From NCBI RefSeq assembly GCF_025426255.1, contig NZ_CP104861.1, forward strand, positions 62,001 to 126,000: a stretch of 64,000 bases of DNA. Reading direction: 5' to 3'. The notes under the pieces are model-generated. The model did not search any database and was not told the DNA's origin. It was given only the letters and a program-made list of their open reading frames with translations. Made by a program: the position numbers and the translations under genes. Shown one piece after another: positions 27,692-36,183 of this stretch. Position 1 is the first letter of the stretch, and each line of letters starts with the position of its first letter. Origin of the DNA: Pseudomonas fragi. GTDB taxonomy: Bacteria > Pseudomonadota > Gammaproteobacteria > Pseudomonadales > Pseudomonadaceae.

Positions 27692-28432
27692 TTACACCAA
27701 CCCTCCATTGGCCCGCAAAATCTGCCCATTGACCCAATCCGCTGCCGGGCTCACCAGAAATGAGACGATATTGGCGATGTCTTGCGGCTGGCCCAAGCGC
27801 TCCAGGGGCGGCATCTGGGAGAAGGTCTGGATCTGTTCTTCGCTCTTGCCACGCAAGAACAGCTCCGTCGCTACTGGCCCCGGAGCCACGGCGTTGACTG
27901 TGATCTGGCGACCGCGCAGCTCTTTGGCAAACACTTGGGTCAATGACTCAACCGCCGCTTTACTGGCGATGTACACCGCGTAACCCGGCAGGTTCATGCC
28001 CACCGTACTGCTCGAAAAGTTAACGATGCGCCCGCCGCCGTTCAGCCGGGTGGCGGCTTCGCGCAGGGTGTTGAAAGTGCCTTTGGTATTGATATTGAAG
28101 GTGTGGTCGTACAGTTCGTCGCTGTACTGGGCCAGCGGCAGAACATTGAGCACACCTGCGTTATTGATCAGTACATCAACCTTGCCGAGCTGCTGCTCGG
28201 TTTCATCGAACAAGCGCTTTACGTCGGCGGCGCTGGCCACATCGGCTTGCACGGCAATCGCCTGGTGCCCGTCCCTGCGCAGTTCTGCGACCAAGGCAGT
28301 GGCTTCGCTGGCGCTGCTGGCGTAGTTGATGACCACGGCAAAACCTTGGCGGGCCAGCTGTCTGGCAATAACGGCACCGATGCCGCGAGAAGCGCCAGTG
28401 ATAATGGCGACGTCAGGTTGTGTGGAACTCAT
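27692..28432 (-). CDS. SDR-family oxidoreductase
   Basis: This 246-residue classical short-chain dehydrogenase/reductase has cofactor motif GASRGIGAVIARQL, NNAGVL, the catalytic YAVYIASK (Tyr-x3-Lys) and the C-terminal GLV typical of the family. The substrate is unknown. It lies downstream of the RND operon on the same strand, 116 bases away, so read-through is possible. Confidence 0.9.
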   Translation of the reverse strand: MSSTQPDVAIITGASRGIGAVIARQLARQGFAVVINYASSASEATALVAELRRDGHQAIAVQADVASAADVKRLFDETEQQLGKVDVLINNAGVLNVLPLAQYSDELYDHTFNINTKGTFNTLREAATRLNGGGRIVNFSSSTVGMNLPGYAVYIASKAAVESLTQVFAKELRGRQITVNAVAPGPVATELFLRGKSEEQIQTFSQMPPLERLGQPQDIANIVSFLVSPAADWVNGQILRANGGLV

Positions 28433-28548
28433 GGCAACACTCCGTATTGGATTAGGCGTTGGGCTAGGTTCACATGTGCGTTCACGCGGATAAAGACCGC
28501 TGATTTGATACCGGTATTCGTAAATTCACACTAATCCCACAGGGATAA

Positions 28549-31500
28549 TCAAACATGTGTGGGCGGCGGGTTCTTGTTCTCCTTGATCTTGTACGAGGCC
28601 ACATACAGCGCTGGCAGGAACAGCAGCGTGAGCAAGGTGGCCGACAGGATCCCGCCGATCATGGCGTAGGCCATCGGCCCCCAGAACACGTCACGGGCAA
28701 TCGGGATCATGCCCAGGCTGGCGGCCGCAGCGGTGAGCAGGATCGGCCGGCGTCGATGCTGGGTGGCTTGCATCACCGCGTGCCACGGGTCATAGCCGTC
28801 ACGCTCGTACTGGTCAATCTGGGTCACCAAAATCACCGAGTTACGGACGATGATGCCGATCAGCGCCAAAATCCCCAGAATTGCCACAAAGCCCATCGGC
28901 GTACCGGTTGGCACCAACGCCAGAACCACGCCGATCAGCCCCAGCGGCGCGACACTCACCACCAGGAACATCTTCTGCACACTTTGCAGCTGGATCATCA
29001 GGAACGTTGCCATCAAGAACAGCATTAACGGCACTACCTTGGCGATCGGGCCCTGGGCCTTGGCGCTTTGCTCCACCGTGCCGCCCGTTTGCAGGTTGTA
29101 GCCCAAGGGCAGGCTGTCGGCGAACTTGTCGACGTCCGGTTTGAGCTGCGTGACCAGATCGGTCGGTTGCATTGAACCGCGCACCGAGGCTTTGAGCGTC
29201 AGGGTGGGAATCCGGTCACGGCTCCAGATCAACGGCTGCTCCAGCTCATAGCGCACCGTGGCAAAGGCCAGTAGCGGAATCGAGGTGCCGCTCGGCGTGG
29301 TGATTTGCAGGTTGAGCAGGGTTTCGGGGGTGCCACGTTCACTGCTGTTGGCCCGTCCGACGATATTGATCAGGTAGATGTTGTCCTTCACCTGGCTGAC
29401 GGCTGCCCCGCTGACGATGCTGTTCATCACATGGGCCACGTCCTCGGACGACAGTCCGAACTGGCGGGCCTTGTCCTGGGCAATGTCGATGCGCAGGACC
29501 TTGCCGGGTTCGTTCCAGTTGAAGATGGTTTCACCGACGTTGGGGTTGGCATCGAGCACCGAGGCCAGGTCGATCGAATACTTGCGCACCAGATCGATGT
29601 TCGGCCCGCTGACCCGGTATTGCAGCGGCTGCCCTACCGGAGGGCCCAGCTCCAGGGTATGGACAAAACTGCCGACCCCCACAAATTCCTCGCGCAGACG
29701 CTTGTTCAGACGCTCGATCAACACATCGCGACTCTCAAGCCCGGTACTGACGATCACCAACTGAGCATAAAAGGGGTTTTGCAGTTGTTGGTCCAGCGGC
29801 AGGTAGAAACGGATCGCACCCTCGCCGATGTATGAGCTCCAGCGCACGATATCCGGGTCGCCCTTGAGTGACTCTTCAAAACGCTGGGTGACTTTCAGGG
29901 TTTCCTGAATCGACGCGTTTTGCGGCAGGTTCAGGTCCACCAGGATTTCGGGGCGATCGGAGGCCGGGAAGAACTGGTTCTGCACCAGCCCCATGCCGAA
30001 CACCGCCATTACAAACATCAGCACCGTGGCGCCGATGGTCCACCAGCGATTACGCATGCACCACAGCAGACCGCTGTTGAAAACCTGGGCCAGACGCCCT
30101 GGTGTCTCGGATTTGGGTTTGACCTTGGCGCTGAGGATATGCACGCCCAGCACCGGGGCGAACAGTACCGCCACCACCCATGACACCAGCATCGCCACGG
30201 CAATTACCGCAAACAGGGTGAAGGTGTATTCCCCCGCCGAGCTGTTGTTCAGTCCGATGGGGACAAACCCGGCCACCGTGACCAGTGTGCCGGTGAGCAT
30301 CGGGAAGGCTGTGGAGTGATAGGCAAAGGTTGCTGCCTGCTCCTTGGTTTCCCCCAGTTCGAGCCGCGTGATCATCATCTCCACGGTGATCATCGCATCG
30401 TCCACCAGCAAGCCAAGGGCAATGATCAATGCACCCAGCGACACCCGTTGCATGGCGATGCCGGTGAACTCCATAAACACGAACACCAGGGCCAGAACCA
30501 GCGGGATCGAGATCGCTACCACCAACCCGGCGCGCAGTCCCAGACTGATAAAACTCACTGCCAATACGATCACTACGGCTTCAAACAGCGCGCTGGTGAA
30601 GCCGCTCACGGCCACTTCAACCACCTGCGCCTGATCGGACACCATGTGTACGCCCACGCCCACCGGCAACTGTGCAGTCAGGTCGTCGATGCGTTGTTGC
30701 AGCTCCTTGCCGAACTCCTGAATGTTGCCGCCGTCGATCATGGCGATTGCCAGGCCGATGGCTGGCTTACCGTTGTAATGGAACATGGGGGCTGCCGGGT
30801 CGACGTAGCCCCGGCTGATATCGGCGATGTCGGCCAGTCGGTAAAAACGGTCGTTGACCCGCAGGTTCACCGCTGCCAGGTCTTCAACACTGTGGAACTG
30901 CCCCGAGGTGCGTACCGACATGCGTTCCGGGCCCGCTTCGATGACCCCGGCGGGGGTCACGGCGTTCTGTTGTTGCAGGCTTTCAAGGATATGTTCCTGG
31001 TCCAGGCCCAACGCTGCCAGTTTGCGGGTCGAAAAGTCCAGGTAGAAGGTTTCCTCCTGCTCGCCAATGGTCGTTACCTTGCCGCGGTTGGGAACATCGC
31101 GAATCCCGGTGCGCACCTGCTCCACGTAGTCGCGCAGCTGGCGCATGGTGAAGCCGTCACCGGTGAAGGCGAAGATGGTGCCATACACATCACCGAACTC
31201 ATCGTCGAACCCCGGACCTTGAATGCCCTGGGGGAAGTCGCCACGGATGTCGCCGATTTTTTTCCGGACCTCATACCAGATATGGGGAATGGCATCGGCC
31301 TTGGTGGTGTCCTTGAGGAACACAAACACCGTGGATTCGCCGGGCCGGGTATAGCTTTGCACGTAGTCGAGCGAATCCAGCTCTTCGAGCTTTTTCTCGA
31401 TGCGGTCGGTGATTTGCAATCGGGTTTCATCGACCGTAGCACCAGGCCACTTGCTCTGGATCACCATGGTTTTGATGGCGAAGGACGGGTCTTCTGCGCG

Positions 31501-31611
31501 GCCCAGATTGATATACGAAAAAATCCCGGCGACCACCGCCACAAACATCAAATACCAGACAAATGACTGATGCTTGAGGGCCCACTCGGACAGGTTGAAC
31601 TTCCCATTCAT
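28549..31611 (-). CDS. TriC-like RND efflux permease
   Basis: This 1020-residue inner-membrane RND pump has the N-terminus MNGKFNLSEWALKHQSFVWY as in TriC-type pumps, large periplasmic loops and twelve hydrophobic helices. TM4 carries GLLVDDAMITVE, with the paired acidic residues needed for proton coupling. It has two adaptor genes upstream, each overlapping its neighbour by four bases, which is the TriABC arrangement. The drug spectrum (triclosan in P. aeruginosa) cannot be inferred here. No outer-membrane factor is encoded nearby. Confidence 0.93.
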   Translation of the reverse strand: MNGKFNLSEWALKHQSFVWYLMFVAVVAGIFSYINLGRAEDPSFAIKTMVIQSKWPGATVDETRLQITDRIEKKLEELDSLDYVQSYTRPGESTVFVFLKDTTKADAIPHIWYEVRKKIGDIRGDFPQGIQGPGFDDEFGDVYGTIFAFTGDGFTMRQLRDYVEQVRTGIRDVPNRGKVTTIGEQEETFYLDFSTRKLAALGLDQEHILESLQQQNAVTPAGVIEAGPERMSVRTSGQFHSVEDLAAVNLRVNDRFYRLADIADISRGYVDPAAPMFHYNGKPAIGLAIAMIDGGNIQEFGKELQQRIDDLTAQLPVGVGVHMVSDQAQVVEVAVSGFTSALFEAVVIVLAVSFISLGLRAGLVVAISIPLVLALVFVFMEFTGIAMQRVSLGALIIALGLLVDDAMITVEMMITRLELGETKEQAATFAYHSTAFPMLTGTLVTVAGFVPIGLNNSSAGEYTFTLFAVIAVAMLVSWVVAVLFAPVLGVHILSAKVKPKSETPGRLAQVFNSGLLWCMRNRWWTIGATVLMFVMAVFGMGLVQNQFFPASDRPEILVDLNLPQNASIQETLKVTQRFEESLKGDPDIVRWSSYIGEGAIRFYLPLDQQLQNPFYAQLVIVSTGLESRDVLIERLNKRLREEFVGVGSFVHTLELGPPVGQPLQYRVSGPNIDLVRKYSIDLASVLDANPNVGETIFNWNEPGKVLRIDIAQDKARQFGLSSEDVAHVMNSIVSGAAVSQVKDNIYLINIVGRANSSERGTPETLLNLQITTPSGTSIPLLAFATVRYELEQPLIWSRDRIPTLTLKASVRGSMQPTDLVTQLKPDVDKFADSLPLGYNLQTGGTVEQSAKAQGPIAKVVPLMLFLMATFLMIQLQSVQKMFLVVSVAPLGLIGVVLALVPTGTPMGFVAILGILALIGIIVRNSVILVTQIDQYERDGYDPWHAVMQATQHRRRPILLTAAAASLGMIPIARDVFWGPMAYAMIGGILSATLLTLLFLPALYVASYKIKENKNPPPTHV

Positions 31612-32675
31612 TGCGAGCTTTCCTTATCGAGTCTGACTTTCTGTCCGGGACTGAGACTGTTCACGCCGGCGCTGACTACGTTGTCGCCTGCGGTTATGCC
31701 GCCAGACAACAACACGGTTTTTGCATCGCGTCGCTGTACGGTGACGTCACGCGGGCTGACGGTTTGCGCTGCCTTGTCGATAACCCACACGCGGCTGTGA
31801 CCGTCGATGACTTGCACGGCGGTCAGTGGCAACTGGAAATGCTCGGCGGTCGGGCTGCTGACGGTCACGCTGACCGAACTGCCAAGACGAAATGCAGCCG
31901 GAGTCTGGTCCAGTGTCAGGCGGGTACGACGAGTACGGGTGGCGCTGTCGGCTTGCGGGGCGATCTCACGGACATGGGCGCGGGTGTTGACGTTCGGGTC
32001 GAGCTGACCGGCGACCAGGAACACGATGCCTTTGGGGAGCTCCTCGGCCAGCGGGCCCGGCAAGTCGATCACGGCTTCCTTGATTTCAGGGCGGGCCAGG
32101 GTAACGACTTCCTGGCCGATGCTGACCACTTGCCCGGCCTCGGCCTGCCATTGGGTGATGACCGCGTCATGGTCAGCGCGCAGGTTGCAGTAACTGAGTT
32201 GGTCCTGGGCCTGGTTCACCGCGGCTTGCGCCTGTTGCATCGAGGCCTGGGTGGTCTTGAGGTCGGCTTGTGCGGTGTCCAGTTGAGCCTGAGCGCCAAC
32301 ACCACGGTCGAGCAGCTCTTGCTGGCGTCGGGCGGTGGCTCGGGCGTTGATCAACTGCGCTTGTACCTTGGCCAGATCACCTTGGGCCGAGCGCAACTGG
32401 TTTTGTTGATCGGTCGGGTCGAGGTTGGCCAGAATGTCGCCCTGTTTGACCTCCGCGCCCACATCGTAAAAGCGCCGCACAATGCGCCCCGGTACACGAA
32501 AGCCCAGCGTGCTTTCGTAACGGGCCTCGATATTGCCGGCAAAGCGCCCCAGGTTTTGCGCCAACTCTGGTTGGGCCACTACGTACAGCACCGGGCGCAC
32601 GGGCTCGGGTGGTCGTTTTTCAGAGCAGCCCAATAGCATGGCGGCGGCCAATGGCATCACCCAAAAATGTCTCAT
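31608..32675 (-). CDS. RND periplasmic adaptor (TriB-like)
   Basis: This 355-residue membrane-fusion protein has lipobox LLGC (residues 14-17). The beta-barrel and biotinyl-lipoyl regions are seen around GRIVRRFYDVGAEVKQGDIL, with a helical hairpin at about residues 95-170. It bridges the pump to an outer-membrane channel. It is the middle gene of the operon, with ATGA overlaps on both sides. Naming it TriB rather than TriA is based on order only. Confidence 0.9.
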   Translation of the reverse strand: MRHFWVMPLAAAMLLGCSEKRPPEPVRPVLYVVAQPELAQNLGRFAGNIEARYESTLGFRVPGRIVRRFYDVGAEVKQGDILANLDPTDQQNQLRSAQGDLAKVQAQLINARATARRQQELLDRGVGAQAQLDTAQADLKTTQASMQQAQAAVNQAQDQLSYCNLRADHDAVITQWQAEAGQVVSIGQEVVTLARPEIKEAVIDLPGPLAEELPKGIVFLVAGQLDPNVNTRAHVREIAPQADSATRTRRTRLTLDQTPAAFRLGSSVSVTVSSPTAEHFQLPLTAVQVIDGHSRVWVIDKAAQTVSPRDVTVQRRDAKTVLLSGGITAGDNVVSAGVNSLSPGQKVRLDKESSQ

Positions 32676-33763
32676 AGCTGCCCCCCCTGGGCCGGGGCTG
32701 GGACGATTTCAACCTTCATGCCGGGGTGTAACAATTGTCCGCCTGCGACCACGACATTCTCTCCATCCTTAAGACCATCGCTGACAATCACGCTGCCGGT
32801 CAGGTAACGCCCGACCTTGACCCGCTGCAGGCGTACGTTGCTTTGCTCGTCGGCGATCCACACGGCGGGTTCGCTGATGTCTTTGGTCAAGGCCGACCAT
32901 GGAAGCTCGATGCTGCGGCTGGGTGGCGGGGTCAGGTTGACGCTGACAATCGAGCCCAGGTCCATACCTTTGGGCAGTGCATCCAGTTGTACCTTGATTT
33001 GTAGCGTGCCGCTTTGCGCGGCCACCGTGGGGGTGATTTCGCGGATCTGGCCGTTGACCTTGATCGTCGGATCGCTCAGCAGCGTGACTTGCACCGTGGG
33101 GTTCTTGGGCGGCTCGATAAACAACGACTCATACACGTTGAAAACTGCGTCGCGGGCACCGTCGCGGGCCAGGGTGAAAATCGGCATGGTGGCCTGCACC
33201 ACTTGCCCGACTTCGGCCTGGCGCGCGGTGATGATGCCGGGTGCCTCGGCTTCAAGGTTGCTGTAACTCAGTTGTTCGCGGGCGTTGGCCAGTTGGGCCT
33301 GGGCAGCCGCCAAGGCACTTTTGGCACTCAGTTGGGCCGCGTTGGCCGCGTCGTATTCGCTTTGGCTGGTGTAGCCTTTTGGCAGCAATTTTTGCTGACG
33401 AATAAACGCAGCCCGGGTTTGCACCACTTGCGCTTGCTGCGCGTTGACGCTGGCCTGGGCGGTCTCGACCTGGATCTTCAGGTCTTTGGGGTCGAGGCGG
33501 GCCAGCACCTGTTGGGCCTGGATGTGATCACCCACATCGACCTTGCGTTCGATAATCTTGCCGCCCACGCGAAATGAAAGCCGGGTTTCGACCCGGGCTT
33601 GAATATCGCCGCTGAGTTGAATCGGCAGTGCAAATTCGCGAGTGCTTACCTGCTGTACATACACCCGAGGCGATAAAGGCTCTTTGGGCCCCTCTTTGCC
33701 ACACGCGGTGAGTAGCGCCAACAGGCTTAAGCCCAAAATGCCCGTGTTCAGTGGACCAGCCAT
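32672..33763 (-). CDS. RND periplasmic adaptor (TriA-like)
   Basis: This 363-residue membrane-fusion protein has lipobox LTAC (residues 18-21), KIIERKVDVGDHIQAQQVLARL and a helical hairpin of about 100 residues. It is the first gene of the adaptor-adaptor-pump operon. Having two different adaptors is the distinctive property of TriABC systems, where both are needed. Upstream is a 215-base gap with a palindromic repeat, in which the promoter must lie. Confidence 0.9.
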   Translation of the reverse strand: MAGPLNTGILGLSLLALLTACGKEGPKEPLSPRVYVQQVSTREFALPIQLSGDIQARVETRLSFRVGGKIIERKVDVGDHIQAQQVLARLDPKDLKIQVETAQASVNAQQAQVVQTRAAFIRQQKLLPKGYTSQSEYDAANAAQLSAKSALAAAQAQLANAREQLSYSNLEAEAPGIITARQAEVGQVVQATMPIFTLARDGARDAVFNVYESLFIEPPKNPTVQVTLLSDPTIKVNGQIREITPTVAAQSGTLQIKVQLDALPKGMDLGSIVSVNLTPPPSRSIELPWSALTKDISEPAVWIADEQSNVRLQRVKVGRYLTGSVIVSDGLKDGENVVVAGGQLLHPGMKVEIVPAPAQGGQL

Positions 33764-33858
33764 GCAAGCTCCTTTGCGTGATGCTGATTAACATTCGAAT
33801 ACGGTTGATAGCGTAGAACAGGCTTTCCACTCTGTGGGACTCTATGTGCGTTGTATTT

Positions 33859-33950
33859 GTAGCCGCTGCCGCCGGTTGCGACCGGTTGCGTAGTGACCCT
33901 GAAATCTTGAAGGACCTGCGGCCCTTATCGCAGCCTGCGGCAGCGGCTAC
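33859..33950. repeat. Palindromic repeat, GTAGCCGCTGC family
   Basis: Outer arms GTAGCCGCTGCCGCCGG and the inverse with CCTGCGGCAGCGGCTAC face each other. It lies between the divergent adaptor operon and the AAA ATPase. Copies at 17694 and 42143 are related. Confidence 0.82.
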
Positions 33951-33978
33951 AAATATCTACTTCGAAATGAGGTTATCC

Positions 33979-35142
33979 ATGCTTACCACCCTGGCGGTGG
34001 CCAATTACCGCTCCATCAACCAGTTGGTGGTGCCCTTGGCCAGACTGAATCTGATCACTGGCCCCAACGGCAGCGGCAAATCGAATCTTTACCGAGCACT
34101 GCGCTTGTTGGCCGAAACCGCCCAGGGCGGAGTGGTCAATGCCCTGGCCCGCGAAGGTGGTCTGAGTTCAACATTCTGGGCCGGACCAGAGGTGATTTCT
34201 CGGCGCATGAAACAGGGCGAAGTCGATATAAATGCCAGCGTCCATCAGGGGGCCAAGCGGCTGCGCCTGGGGTTTGCCGCAGAGGATTTCAGCTACGCAA
34301 TCGCCTTGGGCTTGCCGATACCAGGGCGCACGCAGTTCAACCTCGATCCGCAAATCAAGCACGAGAGTATCTGGGCGGGGCCTTTTTATCGGCCGGCCAG
34401 TGAGCTGGTGGAGCGCAAAGGGCCCATGGTTCGCGCTCGTGATGGTCGCAACTGGCAGGTGCTGGCACAGCACACGCCGTTGTTCGACAGCCTGTTCGAT
34501 CAGATCGGCAGCTTACAGGCGTCGCCTGAAGTCTTGCAGTTACGCGAGTCCATCCGTGGCTGGCGCTTTTACGATCACTTTCGCACCGACCCCGACGCTC
34601 CTGTGCGCCAGCCGCAACTGGGCACACGCACGCCGGTGCTGCATCACGATGGCCGTGATTTGGCGGCGGCGTTGCAAACCATCCTTGAAGTTGGCAACCC
34701 CGAAGCCCTGCATGCCGCGATCTGCGATGCGTTCCCCGGCGCCAGGCTGGAAATCGAGTGCGTGCCCGGCGGGCATTTTTATATCGAGTTTTATCAGGAG
34801 GGGCTGCTGCGGCCATTGTCGGCCGCCGAGTTGTCAGACGGTACGCTGCGCTATCTGTTGTTGATCGCCGCCCTGCTCACCCCGCGCCCGCCGAGCATGA
34901 TGGTGCTCAACGAGCCCGAGACCAGCCTGCACCCGGACCTGTTGCCTGCCTTGGCGCGGTTGATCATCAGCGCCTCGCAGCACTCACAGATATGGGTGGT
35001 GTCCCATGCCCGGCGCCTGATCGCCGCCTTGCAGCAAGACCCGGAGTGCAACTGCATCGTGCTGGAAAAAAACCTTGGCCAGACTGAAGTGGTCGGCCAG
35101 CGGATGCTGGATAAGCCCACGTGGTATTGGCCCGACAAATAA
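33979..35142 (+). CDS. Orphan AAA-family (OLD/RecF-like) ATPase
   Basis: This 387-residue SMC-like ATPase of the AAA_21 type has Walker A GPNGSGKSN at residues 28-36, a near-C-terminal LSDGTLRYLLLIAAL signature, Walker B MMVLNEPETSLHP and WVVSHARRLIAAL. No nuclease (TOPRIM) domain and no partner gene are present. Such proteins appear in DNA repair, phage defence or as unknown household ATPases; the role here is unknown. The ATG chosen has GAGG six bases upstream. It is preceded by a repeat and followed by a strong terminator, so it is monocistronic. Confidence 0.88.
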   Translation: MLTTLAVANYRSINQLVVPLARLNLITGPNGSGKSNLYRALRLLAETAQGGVVNALAREGGLSSTFWAGPEVISRRMKQGEVDINASVHQGAKRLRLGFAAEDFSYAIALGLPIPGRTQFNLDPQIKHESIWAGPFYRPASELVERKGPMVRARDGRNWQVLAQHTPLFDSLFDQIGSLQASPEVLQLRESIRGWRFYDHFRTDPDAPVRQPQLGTRTPVLHHDGRDLAAALQTILEVGNPEALHAAICDAFPGARLEIECVPGGHFYIEFYQEGLLRPLSAAELSDGTLRYLLLIAALLTPRPPSMMVLNEPETSLHPDLLPALARLIISASQHSQIWVVSHARRLIAALQQDPECNCIVLEKNLGQTEVVGQRMLDKPTWYWPDK

Positions 35143-35175
35143 AAACGCCGACGGCTTTAAAAGTCGTCGGCGTTT
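35143..35175. terminator. Terminator between AAA ATPase and metQ
   Basis: A 16-base stem with one mismatch, AAACGCCGACGGCTTT against 35160-35175, begins at the stop codon of the ATPase, with T- and A-runs at the ends. It can serve both convergent genes. Confidence 0.9.
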
Positions 35176-35194
35176 GCAGTGAAGCGGGCGTGGT

Positions 35195-35977
35195 TTAGAA
35201 CGCTGGCAGCACCGCACCTTTGTATTTCTCGGCAATAAAGGCTTTCACTTCAGGGCTGGTCAGGGCCTTGGCCAGCTTCTGGATCGCTACGCTGTCCTTG
35301 TTGTCAGGACGGGCTACCAGGAAGTTCACGTACGGCGAATCGGCACCTTCAATGATCAGCGCGTCGGTGGCTGGGTTCAGACCCGCTTCCAGCGCGTAGT
35401 TAGTGTTGATCATGTCCAGGTCAACCTGGTCCAGCACGCGTGGCAGCAGTGCAGACTCAAGCTCCTTGAACTTGAAGTTGTGCGGGTTCTTGGCGATGTC
35501 TTTTGGTGTGGAAACAGCGTTGGTCGGGTCTTTGAGTTCGATCAAGCCAGCCTTTTGCAGCAGGATCAAAGCACGGCCGCTGTTGCTGCCTTCGTTAGGG
35601 ATAGCGATGGTCGCGCCGTCTTTGAGCTCAGACAGGTTTTTGATCTTTTTCGAGTAGCCGCCGAACGGTTCAACGTGAACGCCGACCACGGTGATCAGGT
35701 TAGTACCTTTACCTTTGTTGAAGCTTTCGAGGTACGGCAGGGTCTGGAAGTAGTTGGCATCCAGGTGCTTCTCGGCAACTTGCACGTTCGGTTGCACATA
35801 GTCGGTGAACACTTTGATTTCCAGATCCACGCCTTCTTTGGCGAGGGTTGGTTTGATCAACTCAAGGATTTCGGCGTGGGGGACTGGCGTTGCAGCCACA
35901 ACCAGCTTTTCGCCAGCTTGTGCCAGGCCTGCAGTCAAAGCAGCCGCCAATGCGGTAAACAACAGAACCTTTTTCAT
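35195..35977 (-). CDS. MetQ/NlpA-family solute-binding protein
   Basis: This 260-residue periplasmic binding protein has a classic signal peptide (…TAGLAQAGEK) rather than a lipobox cysteine. The family pattern is clear: VVAATPVPHAEILELIKP, VFTDYVQPN and IPNEGSNSGRALILL. MetQ proteins deliver methionine to MetNI, but no metN or metI is next to it. It follows the SfnR-like regulator on the same strand across a REP pair, so a sulfur-nutrition role is plausible (inference). Confidence 0.88.
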   Translation of the reverse strand: MKKVLLFTALAAALTAGLAQAGEKLVVAATPVPHAEILELIKPTLAKEGVDLEIKVFTDYVQPNVQVAEKHLDANYFQTLPYLESFNKGKGTNLITVVGVHVEPFGGYSKKIKNLSELKDGATIAIPNEGSNSGRALILLQKAGLIELKDPTNAVSTPKDIAKNPHNFKFKELESALLPRVLDQVDLDMINTNYALEAGLNPATDALIIEGADSPYVNFLVARPDNKDSVAIQKLAKALTSPEVKAFIAEKYKGAVLPAF

Positions 35978-36111
35978 GCAATACCCTTAAGTGTGTGACC
36001 GTTCGGATGACGGTTCTTGGAAGACGAAATGGACAATACCGAGTTTCTTTATTCCAGAACAATAATATTTATTCAGCTTCTTATGCCATTTTGTTCGCTT
36101 GACGAGATGTT

Positions 36112-36180
36112 TGTGGGAGCGAGCCTGCTCGCGAAGGTCGTAAACGATAGCGCGTCTTCGCGAGCAGGCTCGCTCCCACA
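36112..36180. repeat. REP-type inverted pair
   Basis: Perfect 25-base arms (36112-36136 and 36156-36180) carry core GGGAGCGAGCCTGCTCGCGA, with a 19-base centre. The second arm ends four bases from the stop codon of the SfnR-like gene. Confidence 0.93.
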
Positions 36181-36183
36181 GGG

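Noticed and set aside
30316..31566. A long open frame antisense to the RND pump
   Set aside because: It is rich in His, Gln and Asp with no domain pattern, which is typical of the reverse frame of a GC-rich gene. The pump frame has clear RND motifs.
35978..36111. SAM riboswitch or other leader upstream of metQ
   Set aside because: The region is AT-rich, with two TTTATTC direct repeats, but no conserved riboswitch core was seen. It could be a CysB-like site but is too weak to call.
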